Positions 22,478 to 30,938 of a stretch of 43,156 nt of DNA are shown here, one piece after another (within the stretch, counting starts at the first letter, position 1; each line of letters begins with the position of its first letter). Below the pieces are notes generated by a model. It saw only the letters and a list, made by a program, of their open reading frames with translations. It was not told the origin of the DNA and made no database searches. Source of the DNA: Verrucomicrobiota bacterium (GTDB lineage Bacteria > Verrucomicrobiota > Verrucomicrobiia > Limisphaerales > SIBE01); contig VHCZ01000022.1 in the NCBI GenBank assembly GCA_016871535.1, forward strand, positions 1-43,156, given 5' to 3'. The position numbers and the translations under genes were made by a program.

Positions 22478-24538
22478 ATGAAAACTGAGATTATCGATCA
22501 ACTCTGCATCAACACCATCCGGACCTTGTCCATGGACGCGGTTCAGAAAGCCAATTCCGGCCATCCGGGCACGCCCATGGCGTTGGCGCCGGTCGTGTAC
22601 TGTCTCTGGCAAGATTTCCTGCGCTTCGATCCTAACGACCCGATCTGGCCGAACCGCGATCGCTTCGTCCTCTCCGTCGGCCACGCCTCCATGCTGGTCT
22701 ACTCGATCCTGCACCTGTGCGAGGTCAAATCCGTGAACGCGAAGTACGAGACGCTGGGCGAACCTGCCGTCACGCTCGACGACATCAAAAACTTCCGGCA
22801 ACTCGACAGCAAATGTCCGGGCCACCCCGAATATCGGTGGACTTCCGGCATTGAAACCACCACGGGACCGCTCGGCCAGGGCGTCGCCAACAGCGTAGGT
22901 CTGGCCATTGCCGCCCAGTGGCAGGCGAAATATTTCAACCGTCCGGGCTTCGAGATGTTCAACTACGACATCTATGCCCTGTGCGGCGACGGGTGCATGA
23001 TGGAAGGCGTTTCCAGCGAAGCGGCTTCCCTGGCCGGGCACTTGAAGCTCTCCAACCTCTGCTGGATTTACGACAACAACAAAATCACGATCGAAGGCCA
23101 CACCGAATGGGCTTTCTCGGAAGACGTGGCCACGCGCTTCCTGGGCTATGGTTGGAACGTCCTCCGCGTCGGCGATGCCAACGACCTGGAGATGCTCGCT
23201 CGCGCCCTGAAAAGCTTCAAGAACACCAAAGACCGGCCCACGCTCATCATCGTCGATAGCCACATCGCTTACGGCGCGCCCAACAAACAAGACACGCATG
23301 CGGCGCACGGCGAGCCGCTCGGCGAGGAAGAAATCCGTCTGACCAAGAAGAACTATGGCTGGCCCGAAGACGCGAAGTTTTTGGTGCCGGACGCGGTGCG
23401 GGCGCATTTCCGGAATGGGATGATCGTGCGCGGTTTCGAGCTTCGTAAGGCGTGGATGGCGCAGTTTAAGAACTATCGAGCGGAGCACCCGCAACTGGCG
23501 GATCACCTCTACAAGATGCAGCATCGCCAGCTCCCGGATGGCTGGGACAAGGATTTGCCCGTCTTTCCGCCGGATGCAAAGGGCATCGCCACTCGGGATT
23601 CCTCCGGCAAAGTGCTGAATGCCCTGGCGAAGCATGTTCCCTGGCTGCTCGGCGGCTCGGCGGATCTCGCTCCTTCCACCAAAACGCGCCTTACGTTCGA
23701 CGGCGCAGGAGATTTCACTTCAGAGAATTACCAGGGCCGCAATTTTCACTTTGGCGTGCGCGAGCACTCCATGTCCTCGATCCTGAACGGCCTGGCGCTT
23801 TCCAAGGTCCGGGCTTATGGCTCCGGCTTTCTGATTTTCAGCGATTACGCGCGGCCGGCGATTCGGCTGGCGGCGTTGATGGAGATCCCGGTTCTCTTTA
23901 TTTTCACGCACGACTCCATTGGTGTGGGCGAGGACGGTCCGACGCATCAGCCAATCGAGCAACTGGCTTCGCTGCGCGCGATCCCCGGTCTGATTACCTT
24001 GCGCCCGGCCGACGCGAACGAAGTGACCGAAGCCTGGCGGTTCCTCGCCAAACTGCGGCACGAACCCGTGGCGCTGATTCTGAGTCGGCAGGCGCTGCCC
24101 ACAGTGGACCGCGTCAAATACGGCGCGGCTTCCGGCCTGGAGAAGGGGGCTTATGTCCTGGCGGACGCGCCGAACGGCAAACCGGACGTCTTGTTGCTCG
24201 CGAGCGGCAGCGAAGTATCGCTGTGCGTCCAGGCTCACGATCTGCTCGCCAAGGAAGGAATTCAGTCGCGCGTCGTCAGCATGCCGTCATGGGAACTGTT
24301 CGAACATCAGACCCAGGAATACCGCGACAGCGTGATCCCGCCGAGCGTCGTCGCGCGCGTCTCCGTCGAGCAAGCTTCGACTTTTGGCTGGGAGCGTTAC
24401 GTCGGTCGCCGCGGGCACATGATCGGCATGAAGACTTTCGGGGCTTCGGCTCCGTTGAAGGAATTGCAGAAGAAATTCGGCTTCACCGCCGAAAACGTCG
24501 TCGCCGCAGCCAAAGCCCAGATCGCCAAAGCGAAATAG
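22478..24538 (+). CDS. tkt: Transketolase
   Basis: A thiamine-diphosphate enzyme that moves two-carbon ketol units in the pentose phosphate pathway. The start ATG at 22478 gives 686 residues, close to the family norm; the upstream 40-codon extension has no similarity. Motifs in order are NSGHPGTPM, TTTGPLGQGVANSVG, the TPP/Mg motif GDGCMMEGVSSEAASLAGHL ... WIYDNNKITIEG, DSHIAYGAPNKQDTHAAHG, and in the pyrimidine-binding domain FGVREHSMSSILNG and HDSIGVGEDGPTHQPIEQLASLR. The C-terminal domain includes LLASGSEVSLCVQA and WERYVG. It supplies pentose phosphates, hence PRPP, to the upstream salvage enzymes. It is convergent with a GT9 gene across a palindromic repeat. Confidence 0.96.
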   Translation: MKTEIIDQLCINTIRTLSMDAVQKANSGHPGTPMALAPVVYCLWQDFLRFDPNDPIWPNRDRFVLSVGHASMLVYSILHLCEVKSVNAKYETLGEPAVTLDDIKNFRQLDSKCPGHPEYRWTSGIETTTGPLGQGVANSVGLAIAAQWQAKYFNRPGFEMFNYDIYALCGDGCMMEGVSSEAASLAGHLKLSNLCWIYDNNKITIEGHTEWAFSEDVATRFLGYGWNVLRVGDANDLEMLARALKSFKNTKDRPTLIIVDSHIAYGAPNKQDTHAAHGEPLGEEEIRLTKKNYGWPEDAKFLVPDAVRAHFRNGMIVRGFELRKAWMAQFKNYRAEHPQLADHLYKMQHRQLPDGWDKDLPVFPPDAKGIATRDSSGKVLNALAKHVPWLLGGSADLAPSTKTRLTFDGAGDFTSENYQGRNFHFGVREHSMSSILNGLALSKVRAYGSGFLIFSDYARPAIRLAALMEIPVLFIFTHDSIGVGEDGPTHQPIEQLASLRAIPGLITLRPADANEVTEAWRFLAKLRHEPVALILSRQALPTVDRVKYGAASGLEKGAYVLADAPNGKPDVLLLASGSEVSLCVQAHDLLAKEGIQSRVVSMPSWELFEHQTQEYRDSVIPPSVVARVSVEQASTFGWERYVGRRGHMIGMKTFGASAPLKELQKKFGFTAENVVAAAKAQIAKAK

Positions 24539-24620
24539 GATCAGTCGCGGAAAAGTAATATCAGGCCCAGCGATCCCGCGGCTTTGTTTCGGGGCTGTGG
24601 AATTGATCTGACCCTCGTTT

Positions 24621-24750
24621 CCCCTCACCCGGCCCTCTCCCTTGGAGAGAGGGAGAATCGATGCCTAGTGTTTGGCAGGCAGGAGGCTTTGGATTGTCCC
24701 AGGATGACAACAGCGCCTCCCTCTCCTTGGGGAGAGGGCCAGGTGAGGGG
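24621..24750. repeat. Inverted repeat between convergent genes, possible bidirectional terminator
   Basis: The outer arms CCCCTCACCCGGCCCTCTCC (24621-24640) and GGAGAGGGCCAGGTGAGGGG (24731-24750) are near-perfect complements. Each side also folds locally (CCCTCTC/GAGAGGG and CCCTCTCC/GGAGAGGG). The element lies in the 262-bp gap between the ends of tkt and the GT9 gene, where it could stop transcription from both sides. CCTCACCC...GGCCCTCTCC-type repeats are dispersed in many bacterial genomes. Confidence 0.7.
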
Positions 24751-24800
24751 AACAGCGACGTCGTGCCACCATCGGGCCAGTTCTGTGCCTGGAGTTTACG

Positions 24801-25754
24801 CTAGACCGCCAGCCAGCGCTCAAGTTCTGCCATCACCAACTTGACCGGAAGTTCATTCAAGCGGCCGCCGTTCTGAACAATTCTCACGCGTTCCCCGCGA
24901 GGGATCCAGACTGCCGGGTTGGTGTGCGCCCATAAAACCAGAGTCGGCACACCCAGCGCGGCCGCGAGGTGCGAGATGCCGGAGTCGTGGCCGACAAAGG
25001 CGTGGCAATCGCGTAATCGGAACGCGAGATCAACCAGCGGCAGGTTCTGCGCGACCTCGAATCGTCCGCCTGGCAAGCCCGCCGACAAACGAGTCAAACG
25101 ATCGCCCTCGGCCTCGCCGCCCACGAGCCAGAAGTGGACGTCAGGCAAAGCGGCCAGCCTTGAGATGAACTCCGCCCATTTTTCTTCCGGCCAATTCTTG
25201 CGTTCGCTGCCGCTGCCCGGATGCAGAGCAAGAACGCGGGGCCCGGGCCCAGCGCAAGTTTGAAGCGCGTGCCGTGGCCGGGTGGAATCCTGGACTGCGT
25301 TGAGTTGCAGATTCGGAACCGAGTGCGGATTGAAGATTCCCAGCCTTTCGAGCGGTTGCAGAAAAATCTCCGTCGCGTGCGCGTTTGAAGTTTCGCTCGG
25401 ACGATGCGGACCAACGATGAATTGGGCGGACGAGCACTTCGCCACATTCACACGAAAGATCGCGTCCGGATCGAACAGGTAAGAGACGATCAAGCTGAAG
25501 CCGGCGAAGTAATCGGCCAACTCCCGATCCAACGGCGTGTGCGGGGCAAAAAAACCGGCCAGAGGCCGGGCTTCGATGGAGCGAACCTTGTCCGCCAGGC
25601 CGGTGGCGAGCGCCAGTTGGACGATATGCGGATAGCCAAGAACCTCCAGTGGAGCCAACGGAAAGTGTCGCCGCAAGGCGGCCAGGACCGGCATGGTCAG
25701 GATGAAATCGCCGATGGCTCCGCCGCGAATGATCAGGATTTTGCCGAGCGCTTC
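24801..25754 (-). CDS. Glycosyltransferase family 9 (heptosyltransferase-like)
   Basis: A GT-B enzyme of about 317 residues, likely acting at the inner face of the cytoplasmic membrane on a lipid-linked acceptor. The ATG at 25754 gives MEALGKILIIRGGAIGDFIL; a GTG 7 codons upstream (25775) is an alternative. Family features are the N-terminal IRGGAIGDFILTMPVLAALRRHFP, the donor-domain LALHPGSGSERKNWPEEKWAEFI, and the C-terminal FVGHDSGISHLAAALGVPTLVLWAHTNPAVWIPRG. GT9 enzymes transfer heptose or related sugars in LPS assembly. This fits the heptose-1-phosphate adenylyltransferase gene 6 kb away, though the actual donor cannot be read from sequence. Confidence 0.88.
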   Translation of the reverse strand, partial: EALGKILIIRGGAIGDFILTMPVLAALRRHFPLAPLEVLGYPHIVQLALATGLADKVRSIEARPLAGFFAPHTPLDRELADYFAGFSLIVSYLFDPDAIFRVNVAKCSSAQFIVGPHRPSETSNAHATEIFLQPLERLGIFNPHSVPNLQLNAVQDSTRPRHALQTCAGPGPRVLALHPGSGSERKNWPEEKWAEFISRLAALPDVHFWLVGGEAEGDRLTRLSAGLPGGRFEVAQNLPLVDLAFRLRDCHAFVGHDSGISHLAAALGVPTLVLWAHTNPAVWIPRGERVRIVQNGGRLNELPVKLVMAELERWLAV

Positions 25755-25839
25755 CATACGATCCGATTCGTCCACGCCGTCATGCGCGAAAAACCCGGCA
25801 AAAGCAAGGGCAAGGACTTCCCGGCACCGCTTTCAAGAT

Positions 25840-25908
25840 GGAGCGCGGGCAACCTGCCCGCGAGAAGTTTGGTTCTCAGAAACGCGCGGGCACGGCTGCC
25901 CGCGCTCC
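25840..25908. repeat. Nested palindromic element
   Basis: The arms GGAGCGCGGGCA and TGCCCGCGCTCC close a structure made of two internal hairpins, CGCGGGCA/TGCCCGCG on the left and GCGCGGGCA/TGCCCGCGC on the right. It lies in the divergent gap between the GT9 gene and the large heme protein gene, close to where promoters would be expected. The stem resembles one of the hairpins inside metH (6026-6046). Confidence 0.65.
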
Positions 25909-26010
25909 CTGCGACTTTGAGGCATTACGCTCGTTCCGTTGTGGCGTTCGCCGCGTTGGGTTTTGCTCGCGGGCATTGCCAAGCGACGGGGCTCATATCA
26001 GAATGACGCC

Positions 26011-29000
26011 GTGAACCAATCATCTCCCGGGATCGCGCTTCTTTGTATCGCGTTGGCGATCCACGCCACTGAATCAGCTTACCCTCAGGCGCCCAACGCG
26101 GGCAGCGCCGACCGTCCACTGCCTCCGGAACAATCCCTGGCCTCCTTTCGCCTCGAACCCGGCCTTGCGGTTGAACTTGTCGCCGCCGAACCGATCGTCG
26201 TCGATCCCGTCGCGCTTTGCTTCGATGAGAAGGGCCGAATGTTCGTCGCGGAGAATCGCGGGTATCCGACCGGGCCGGGGGATGGCTACGCCCCGGCCGG
26301 CACGATCGCTTTGCTCGAAGACGCGAACGGGGACGGTCGTTTCGAGAAGCGGACGACTTTCGCTTCCGGTCTGACTTTTCCAAATGGCGTGCTGCCCTGG
26401 AAAGGCGGCCTGTTCGTCACGTGCGCGCCCGACGTGCTCTATTTGAAGGACACGGACGGCGATGGCCGCGCGGACGAGCGGCGCGTGGTGTTCAAGGGAT
26501 TTGCCACCAACCAGAGCACGCAACTGCGCGTATGCTATCCGACTTTGGGACCGGACAATTGGATTTACCTCAGCACCGGGTTGAGCGGCGGGAAGGTCAC
26601 GTCGCCCATTTACACGAATCACCCGCCGGTCGATGTCGAGCGCAACGATTTCCGGTTCCGGCCAGACACGGATCAATTCGAGGCCGCGGACGGCAAAGGG
26701 CAGTTCGGGATGACGTTCGACGACTTCGGCCACCGCTTCACGTGCATGAACCGCGTCCACATTCAGCATGTCGTGCTGCCGTCGCGCTATCTAAAACTCA
26801 ATCCGAACCTGGCGTTTTCGGAGACCATGCAGAACGTGCCGGAAGCCATGATCAACGATCTGCTGAAAGGGGAGAACCGCGCCGCGCGCATTTATCCGAT
26901 CAGCGCCAACATCACCACCGCCGATTCGCACGCAGGGACATTTACGGCGGCGTGCGGCGTTTTGATTTATCGCGGGACGGCGTTGCCAGAGGAATATCGA
27001 GGCCAACCCTTCGCGTGCGATCCCACCGGCAACCTGGTGCACTGGGACAAGCTCATTCCCGCGGGAGCGACGTTCGCCGCCCGGCGCGCGCGGAATGACA
27101 TCGAGTTCCTCGCGTCCACGGACAATTGGTTTCGTCCGGTCTTCCTCGCGAACGGTCCGGACGGCGCGCTTTACATTTGCGACATGTACCGGAAGACCAT
27201 CGAACATCCGGAGTATTTGCCGGATGAAATCCGGAAGAAGACCGACTTCGACAGCGGCAAAGGGATGGGGAGGATTTATCGTGTGGCGGGGGCGAAGCGG
27301 CCCGGCGCCGGAGGGAGAGTTGTCAGTGGTCAGTTGTCAGTGGTCGGTAAGAATCGGAACATGGATTTCGGAAAAGCCGACGTGGAAGAGCTTTGCGCGA
27401 TGTTGAGTCATCCGAGCGGGTGGCAGCGCGACGCGGCGCAGCGGTTGCTCATCGAACGGCAGGACCGCAGCGCTGTGCCGATCCTCGAGTCCATTGTGGC
27501 CGGCCGCCGCACGCCGATTCTTGGCTCGCCTGCGGGCCGGTTTCACGCGCTGCGCACGATCGAAGGGCTCGGCTCGGTCCACGACCTGACTCTTGAGTGT
27601 GCCCTGAGCGATCCGTTGCCCGGCGTGCGTGAGGCCGCGCTTCAAATCGTCGAGCCCCGTCTTCGCGGGGGACCGGACGCCTCGAAGTGGTTGGAACGTG
27701 TCGCGGCCATGGCGCCGGATCCGGATCCCCGCGTGCGTTTTCAATGTGCGCTGAGTTTGGGGGAAGCCGAGCTGAGTTTGGACCGACAAATGACCAATCG
27801 GTCCCTGCGTTTCAAGGAAAAGGCGGCGCTCATTGAAGCCCTGGCTTCCCTGGCGCTTCAGGACGCACGCGATCGATGGGCGCGCGCGGCCCTGCTCACT
27901 TCGGCGCACCGGTATGGCCAGGATTTGCTGGATGCTCTGATTCGTGAACCCCTTCCAAGCGTGGGAAATCTGCCAGAGTTCTTCGCCGAATTGGGCCGAA
28001 CGCTGGCAGTTGATCTTCCTGGCTTCGGCCCTGGCGGGATGCTCGAAACGACCCAAATCGGCTTTGACAGCCGGGCCGGATTTCTCGCGGGCTGCGCGGA
28101 CGGTTTGCGAAATCGCGCGCCAGTGAGAGGGAGCTTTACCCCCTTGGAGCTTTGGCTCAGCGGAACGTCGGATGGAAAGTACGGAGAGCTGCTCAGGAAT
28201 CTATTCGAGGAAGCCCAATCCATCCTCGCCAGGACATCCGAGCCGGCTGGCCGCCGCCTGCGCGCCATCGCCCTCCTGGCGCATGCCGACGCGAAGCAAG
28301 CCAGCGCTGCTCTCTTGCCGCTCCTGGAGTCGCAGCAACCGTCCGAAGTTCAAACCGCCGCCGTCCGCGCCCTGGTTCAACCGCACCATTCCGGAGCCGC
28401 CGCGGAATTGCTCGCTTCGTCGCGGTGGCGAAGTTTCACGCCGGCGGTTCGGAGCGCCGTATTGTCCGCGCTGTTGACGCGCCAGGAATTCTTGCCGGAC
28501 GTGCTGGCGGCGATCGAGGCGGAGTTGCTGTCCCCTTCGGTTCTGAACAACGCCCAGCGCAATCGGTTTCTGAATCACAAAGATCCGGCCTTCCGAAAGC
28601 GCGCGGAGGCGGTCTTCAAATCCGCGCAGAGCGGGGATCGCATGAAGGCCTTTGAAGAAAACAAATCCGTTTTGAGCCTGAGGGCCAACGCGCGAAACGG
28701 AAGCGCTGTTTTCAAGCAACATTGCGCGTCGTGCCATCGCCTGGACCGCGAGGGAATTCCCGTCGGGCCCGATCTCTTCGGCATCCGCAATCAGCCCAAG
28801 GAAGCGATCCTGCTCCACGTGCTCGTGCCCGATTACGAGATCGTGCCCGGGTTCGCCGGTTACGTGGTGGAGACGAAAGATGGCCGCATCCTCTCCGGAT
28901 TGATTCTCTCCGAAACGCCGACGAGCATCACATTGCGTCAAGCGCAGGGCATCGAGGAAAACATCCTGCGCGGGCAAATCGCCGGCCTCGCCGCGAGCAA

Positions 29001-29085
29001 TTCATCACTGATGCCGGCTGGTTTGGAGAAGGCGATGTCGCGCCAGGATCTGGCCGATTTGATCGCCTATCTGAAAGGCGAGTGA
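26011..29085 (+). CDS. PVC-type heme-binding protein with dehydrogenase-like propeller and HEAT-like repeats
   Basis: A predicted exported protein of 1024 residues from a GTG at 26011. I chose this start because a signal-peptide-like segment (GIALLCIALAIHATESAY) follows directly; an ATG at 25939 is possible. The N-terminal half is a beta-propeller of the 'membrane-bound dehydrogenase' type (FRLEPGLAVELVAAEPIVVDPVALCFDEKGRMFVAENRGY, DTDGDGRADERRVVFKGF, SADNWF-like STDNWFRPVFLANGPDGALYICDMYRKTIEHPE). The middle is helical HEAT-like. The C-terminus is a c-type cytochrome module with C905-A-S-C908-H909 and closing LADLIAYLKGE. Such proteins are presumed periplasmic oxidoreductases for sugars, with unknown substrate. 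A short in-frame repeat (27315-27350) interrupts the propeller-HEAT junction. Confidence 0.88.
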   Translation: MNQSSPGIALLCIALAIHATESAYPQAPNAGSADRPLPPEQSLASFRLEPGLAVELVAAEPIVVDPVALCFDEKGRMFVAENRGYPTGPGDGYAPAGTIALLEDANGDGRFEKRTTFASGLTFPNGVLPWKGGLFVTCAPDVLYLKDTDGDGRADERRVVFKGFATNQSTQLRVCYPTLGPDNWIYLSTGLSGGKVTSPIYTNHPPVDVERNDFRFRPDTDQFEAADGKGQFGMTFDDFGHRFTCMNRVHIQHVVLPSRYLKLNPNLAFSETMQNVPEAMINDLLKGENRAARIYPISANITTADSHAGTFTAACGVLIYRGTALPEEYRGQPFACDPTGNLVHWDKLIPAGATFAARRARNDIEFLASTDNWFRPVFLANGPDGALYICDMYRKTIEHPEYLPDEIRKKTDFDSGKGMGRIYRVAGAKRPGAGGRVVSGQLSVVGKNRNMDFGKADVEELCAMLSHPSGWQRDAAQRLLIERQDRSAVPILESIVAGRRTPILGSPAGRFHALRTIEGLGSVHDLTLECALSDPLPGVREAALQIVEPRLRGGPDASKWLERVAAMAPDPDPRVRFQCALSLGEAELSLDRQMTNRSLRFKEKAALIEALASLALQDARDRWARAALLTSAHRYGQDLLDALIREPLPSVGNLPEFFAELGRTLAVDLPGFGPGGMLETTQIGFDSRAGFLAGCADGLRNRAPVRGSFTPLELWLSGTSDGKYGELLRNLFEEAQSILARTSEPAGRRLRAIALLAHADAKQASAALLPLLESQQPSEVQTAAVRALVQPHHSGAAAELLASSRWRSFTPAVRSAVLSALLTRQEFLPDVLAAIEAELLSPSVLNNAQRNRFLNHKDPAFRKRAEAVFKSAQSGDRMKAFEENKSVLSLRANARNGSAVFKQHCASCHRLDREGIPVGPDLFGIRNQPKEAILLHVLVPDYEIVPGFAGYVVETKDGRILSGLILSETPTSITLRQAQGIEENILRGQIAGLAASNSSLMPAGLEKAMSRQDLADLIAYLKGE
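27315..27350 (+). repeat. Short tandem repeat inside the heme-protein gene
   Basis: The GTTGTCAGTGGTCA unit occurs twice in a row and is translated in frame as VVSGQLSVVG at the border of the propeller and helical domains. A similar CAGTGATCAGTAGTCAGT tract occurs downstream of tRNA-Leu near 9580, showing that the unit also exists outside genes. Confidence 0.7.
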
Positions 29086-29100
29086 GGCTAGTGCGCGTTT

Positions 29101-29220
29101 GAAAATGCCTTTTGGGTGGGAACAAGCCACTGGCCTGTTGCGGCAGGCTACCCGCCTGCCGGAATGTTCGGCGGCAAGTTGCCGCCGAACACGGGCTGGT
29201 AGCCCGTTCCACCCATTTTC
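29101..29220. repeat. Cloverleaf-like palindromic element between convergent genes
   Basis: The outer arms are GAAAATG...GGGTGGGAAC (29101-29123) and GTTCCACCCATTTTC (29206-29220). Inside lie three hairpins: CGGCAGG/CCTGCCG (29141-29161), a perfect 13-bp TGTTCGGCGGCAA/TTGCCGCCGAACA with a 1-nt spacer (29165-29191), and ACGGGCT/AGCCCGT (29191-29207). It fills the gap between the ends of the heme-protein and STAS-protein genes and could terminate transcription on both strands. Confidence 0.75.
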
Positions 29221-29234
29221 AAAACAGGCTGTTA

Positions 29235-29774
29235 TTAGCCCGAACCCCCAGCTTCCTCTTTGAGCTTCTTGAGATCCTCCGCCAGGAATTGGGCGACGTC
29301 CTTGAACTTGGGGACATTTTCCGGGTTCACGGCCATAAGCAGTTGATGCGCTTCCAGGCACGTCCGGGTGATTTCTTCCTTGCTGGCCGGAACATGCGTC
29401 GGCGCTGACGGTTCGAGTGCTGCTTCCGCGGGATTGGCGCCGCGCAGCATCGCGAAGAGGTGGGCGACGCCGAGATTCTCCAGCAATTCGGCGACGCGCT
29501 GATTGGGGTTGAGCAGTTGCAGGCACGTCGCGCTGCCTTCGGGCGGCGTGCCCGCGGAGTGGAGAACCGCGCCCACCAGCACGCCGAGAAACGTGCTGTC
29601 CATCGTCGCGCACTCGCCCAGGTCGAGGACGAAATTCCTGAAACCATTCCCCTGCAGCTTGGCCAGCAGAATCTTGAAATGGACGCTCAACGCGACATTG
29701 GCGCGCCCGATCACCTTCACGAACCCCACTTCGTTGGCCACGGCGACCAGCAGGTTGGAGGGTGATGGATTCAT
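29235..29774 (-). CDS. STAS-domain protein (anti-sigma factor antagonist-like)
   Basis: A 179-residue cytoplasmic protein. Residues about 8-110 form a STAS domain: VKVIGRANVALSVHFKILLAKL, the core strand FRNFVLDLGECATMDSTFLGVLVGAV, and LLNPNQRVAELLENLGVAHLF. S60 in MDSTFLG sits where SpoIIAA-type antagonists are phosphorylated by an anti-sigma kinase. The C-terminal 60 residues (EEITRTCLEAHQLLMAVNPENVPKFKDVAQFLAEDLKKLKEE) are helical and are commonly seen in such proteins in this group. No cognate kinase or sigma factor lies in the window. It is 9 bp downstream of the polymerase III delta gene on the same strand, so probably cotranscribed. Confidence 0.85.
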   Translation of the reverse strand: MNPSPSNLLVAVANEVGFVKVIGRANVALSVHFKILLAKLQGNGFRNFVLDLGECATMDSTFLGVLVGAVLHSAGTPPEGSATCLQLLNPNQRVAELLENLGVAHLFAMLRGANPAEAALEPSAPTHVPASKEEITRTCLEAHQLLMAVNPENVPKFKDVAQFLAEDLKKLKEEAGGSG

Positions 29775-29783
29775 GGTTTGCCG

Positions 29784-30935
29784 TCAAGAGGGAGCCGCCG
29801 TGGGCGTTGCGGGGCGCTTGACGATCTGAACCAGCGCTTCCTGCAACACCAACGCTTCGTCCAGGCCGCTCAGCACGAGCCGTTGGTTGCAGCGCAGCAG
29901 CAGTTCCATGGCGCGGACCAATTCTGCCGCGGTGTAATTGCGGGCGTGATCCAGCGCCTTGAACAACACATAAGGGTTCATGGCCAGAGGATTGAACTTT
30001 TTCTCCTCGGGCAGCGTGGCTGCCGGCACTCGCTCCAATTGCGCCTTGAAACGCGTATAGTCCGATTCGGCCTTGAGCCACCCTTCCCGCAGCATTTCTT
30101 TGAGGAAAAGCATGACGCGAACTTTGGAGATCAAGCCGTAAAGCAAACCGATTTCCGATTTCTGGCTGTCCGTTCTCATACTCCAGAGTTCCTCGTCCAA
30201 CACCCGGAGCACGCGCGCTAAATCACGGGCGCCCAGCGCGTCTCCCAGCGCAAACGCGCGGCTCTGTTTGTTCCGGGACACGATGGCTTCGACATCTTCC
30301 ACGCTGACAACGGGACGGTCGCTGGCATAAAGCGCGGCTTTTTCCGTTTCGCTATTCAACTGGCGCGCGTTGGGTCCCACCAGCACCACCAGGCGCGAAA
30401 CGGCTTCGGGGGAAATCTGCTTCTTCAAAGTTCGCATCTGCCGGCGCACCAGATTTTCGGCTTCCGTGGCCCAGTTTCGGTCTTCGACGGTCCAGGCGGC
30501 GAAGGCCTCGACGGTGGCGATCTTTTCGAGTGTTTTGTAGAACGTCTTGCGTTTATCGATCTTGCCCGCGGAGATCAACAGCCGGACGCCGTTCCAGGAA
30601 AAAGTTTTCAACTCCTGGGCCAGGGCGCTCAACGATTCCGTTACGGCCTGCGCGCTGGCGGCTCGCTCGTCCCCCAGGAAATTGCAGTTTTGGAACCAGA
30701 CGACTTTGCCGCGGCCGAAGAAGGGGAGGGTTTGCAGCGCTTCGCGGAGTTTCGCCAGTGCGTTCAGGGCTTCGCCGCTGTTCGAGACGCTGGCGTCGAT
30801 GATTTCATGGTCGAGCCCCGGACAGTTGGCGCACCACTGCTGGTAGAGGGCGCGGGCGCGCTGTTTGACGGAGAATTCATCTTCGCCCCAGACGAGGGCG
30901 ACGGGCGGGTCCGGGCTAGCGGCGTCCGAAGGCAT
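29784..30935 (-). CDS. holA: DNA polymerase III subunit delta
   Basis: The clamp-loader subunit that opens the beta sliding clamp. The protein is about 383 residues; the ATG at 30935 is preceded by an in-frame GTG at 30938. It is divergent from E. coli HolA but has the family layout: N-terminal VALVWGEDEFSVKQRARALYQQW, then a Rossmann-like domain (LQTLPFFGRGKVVWFQNCNFL ... KIDKRKTFYKTLEK), VVLVGPNARQLNSETEKAALYA, SVEDVEAIVSRN and the C-terminal helical collar YVLFKALDHARNYTAAELVRAMELLLRCNQRLVLSG. The bifunctional-nuclease-type gene ends 3-4 bp before its start, and the STAS gene follows, so the three form a tight minus-strand cluster. This assignment rests on overall layout more than on single residues. 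Confidence 0.87.
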   Translation of the reverse strand: MPSDAASPDPPVALVWGEDEFSVKQRARALYQQWCANCPGLDHEIIDASVSNSGEALNALAKLREALQTLPFFGRGKVVWFQNCNFLGDERAASAQAVTESLSALAQELKTFSWNGVRLLISAGKIDKRKTFYKTLEKIATVEAFAAWTVEDRNWATEAENLVRRQMRTLKKQISPEAVSRLVVLVGPNARQLNSETEKAALYASDRPVVSVEDVEAIVSRNKQSRAFALGDALGARDLARVLRVLDEELWSMRTDSQKSEIGLLYGLISKVRVMLFLKEMLREGWLKAESDYTRFKAQLERVPAATLPEEKKFNPLAMNPYVLFKALDHARNYTAAELVRAMELLLRCNQRLVLSGLDEALVLQEALVQIVKRPATPTAAPS

Positions 30936-30938
30936 CAC

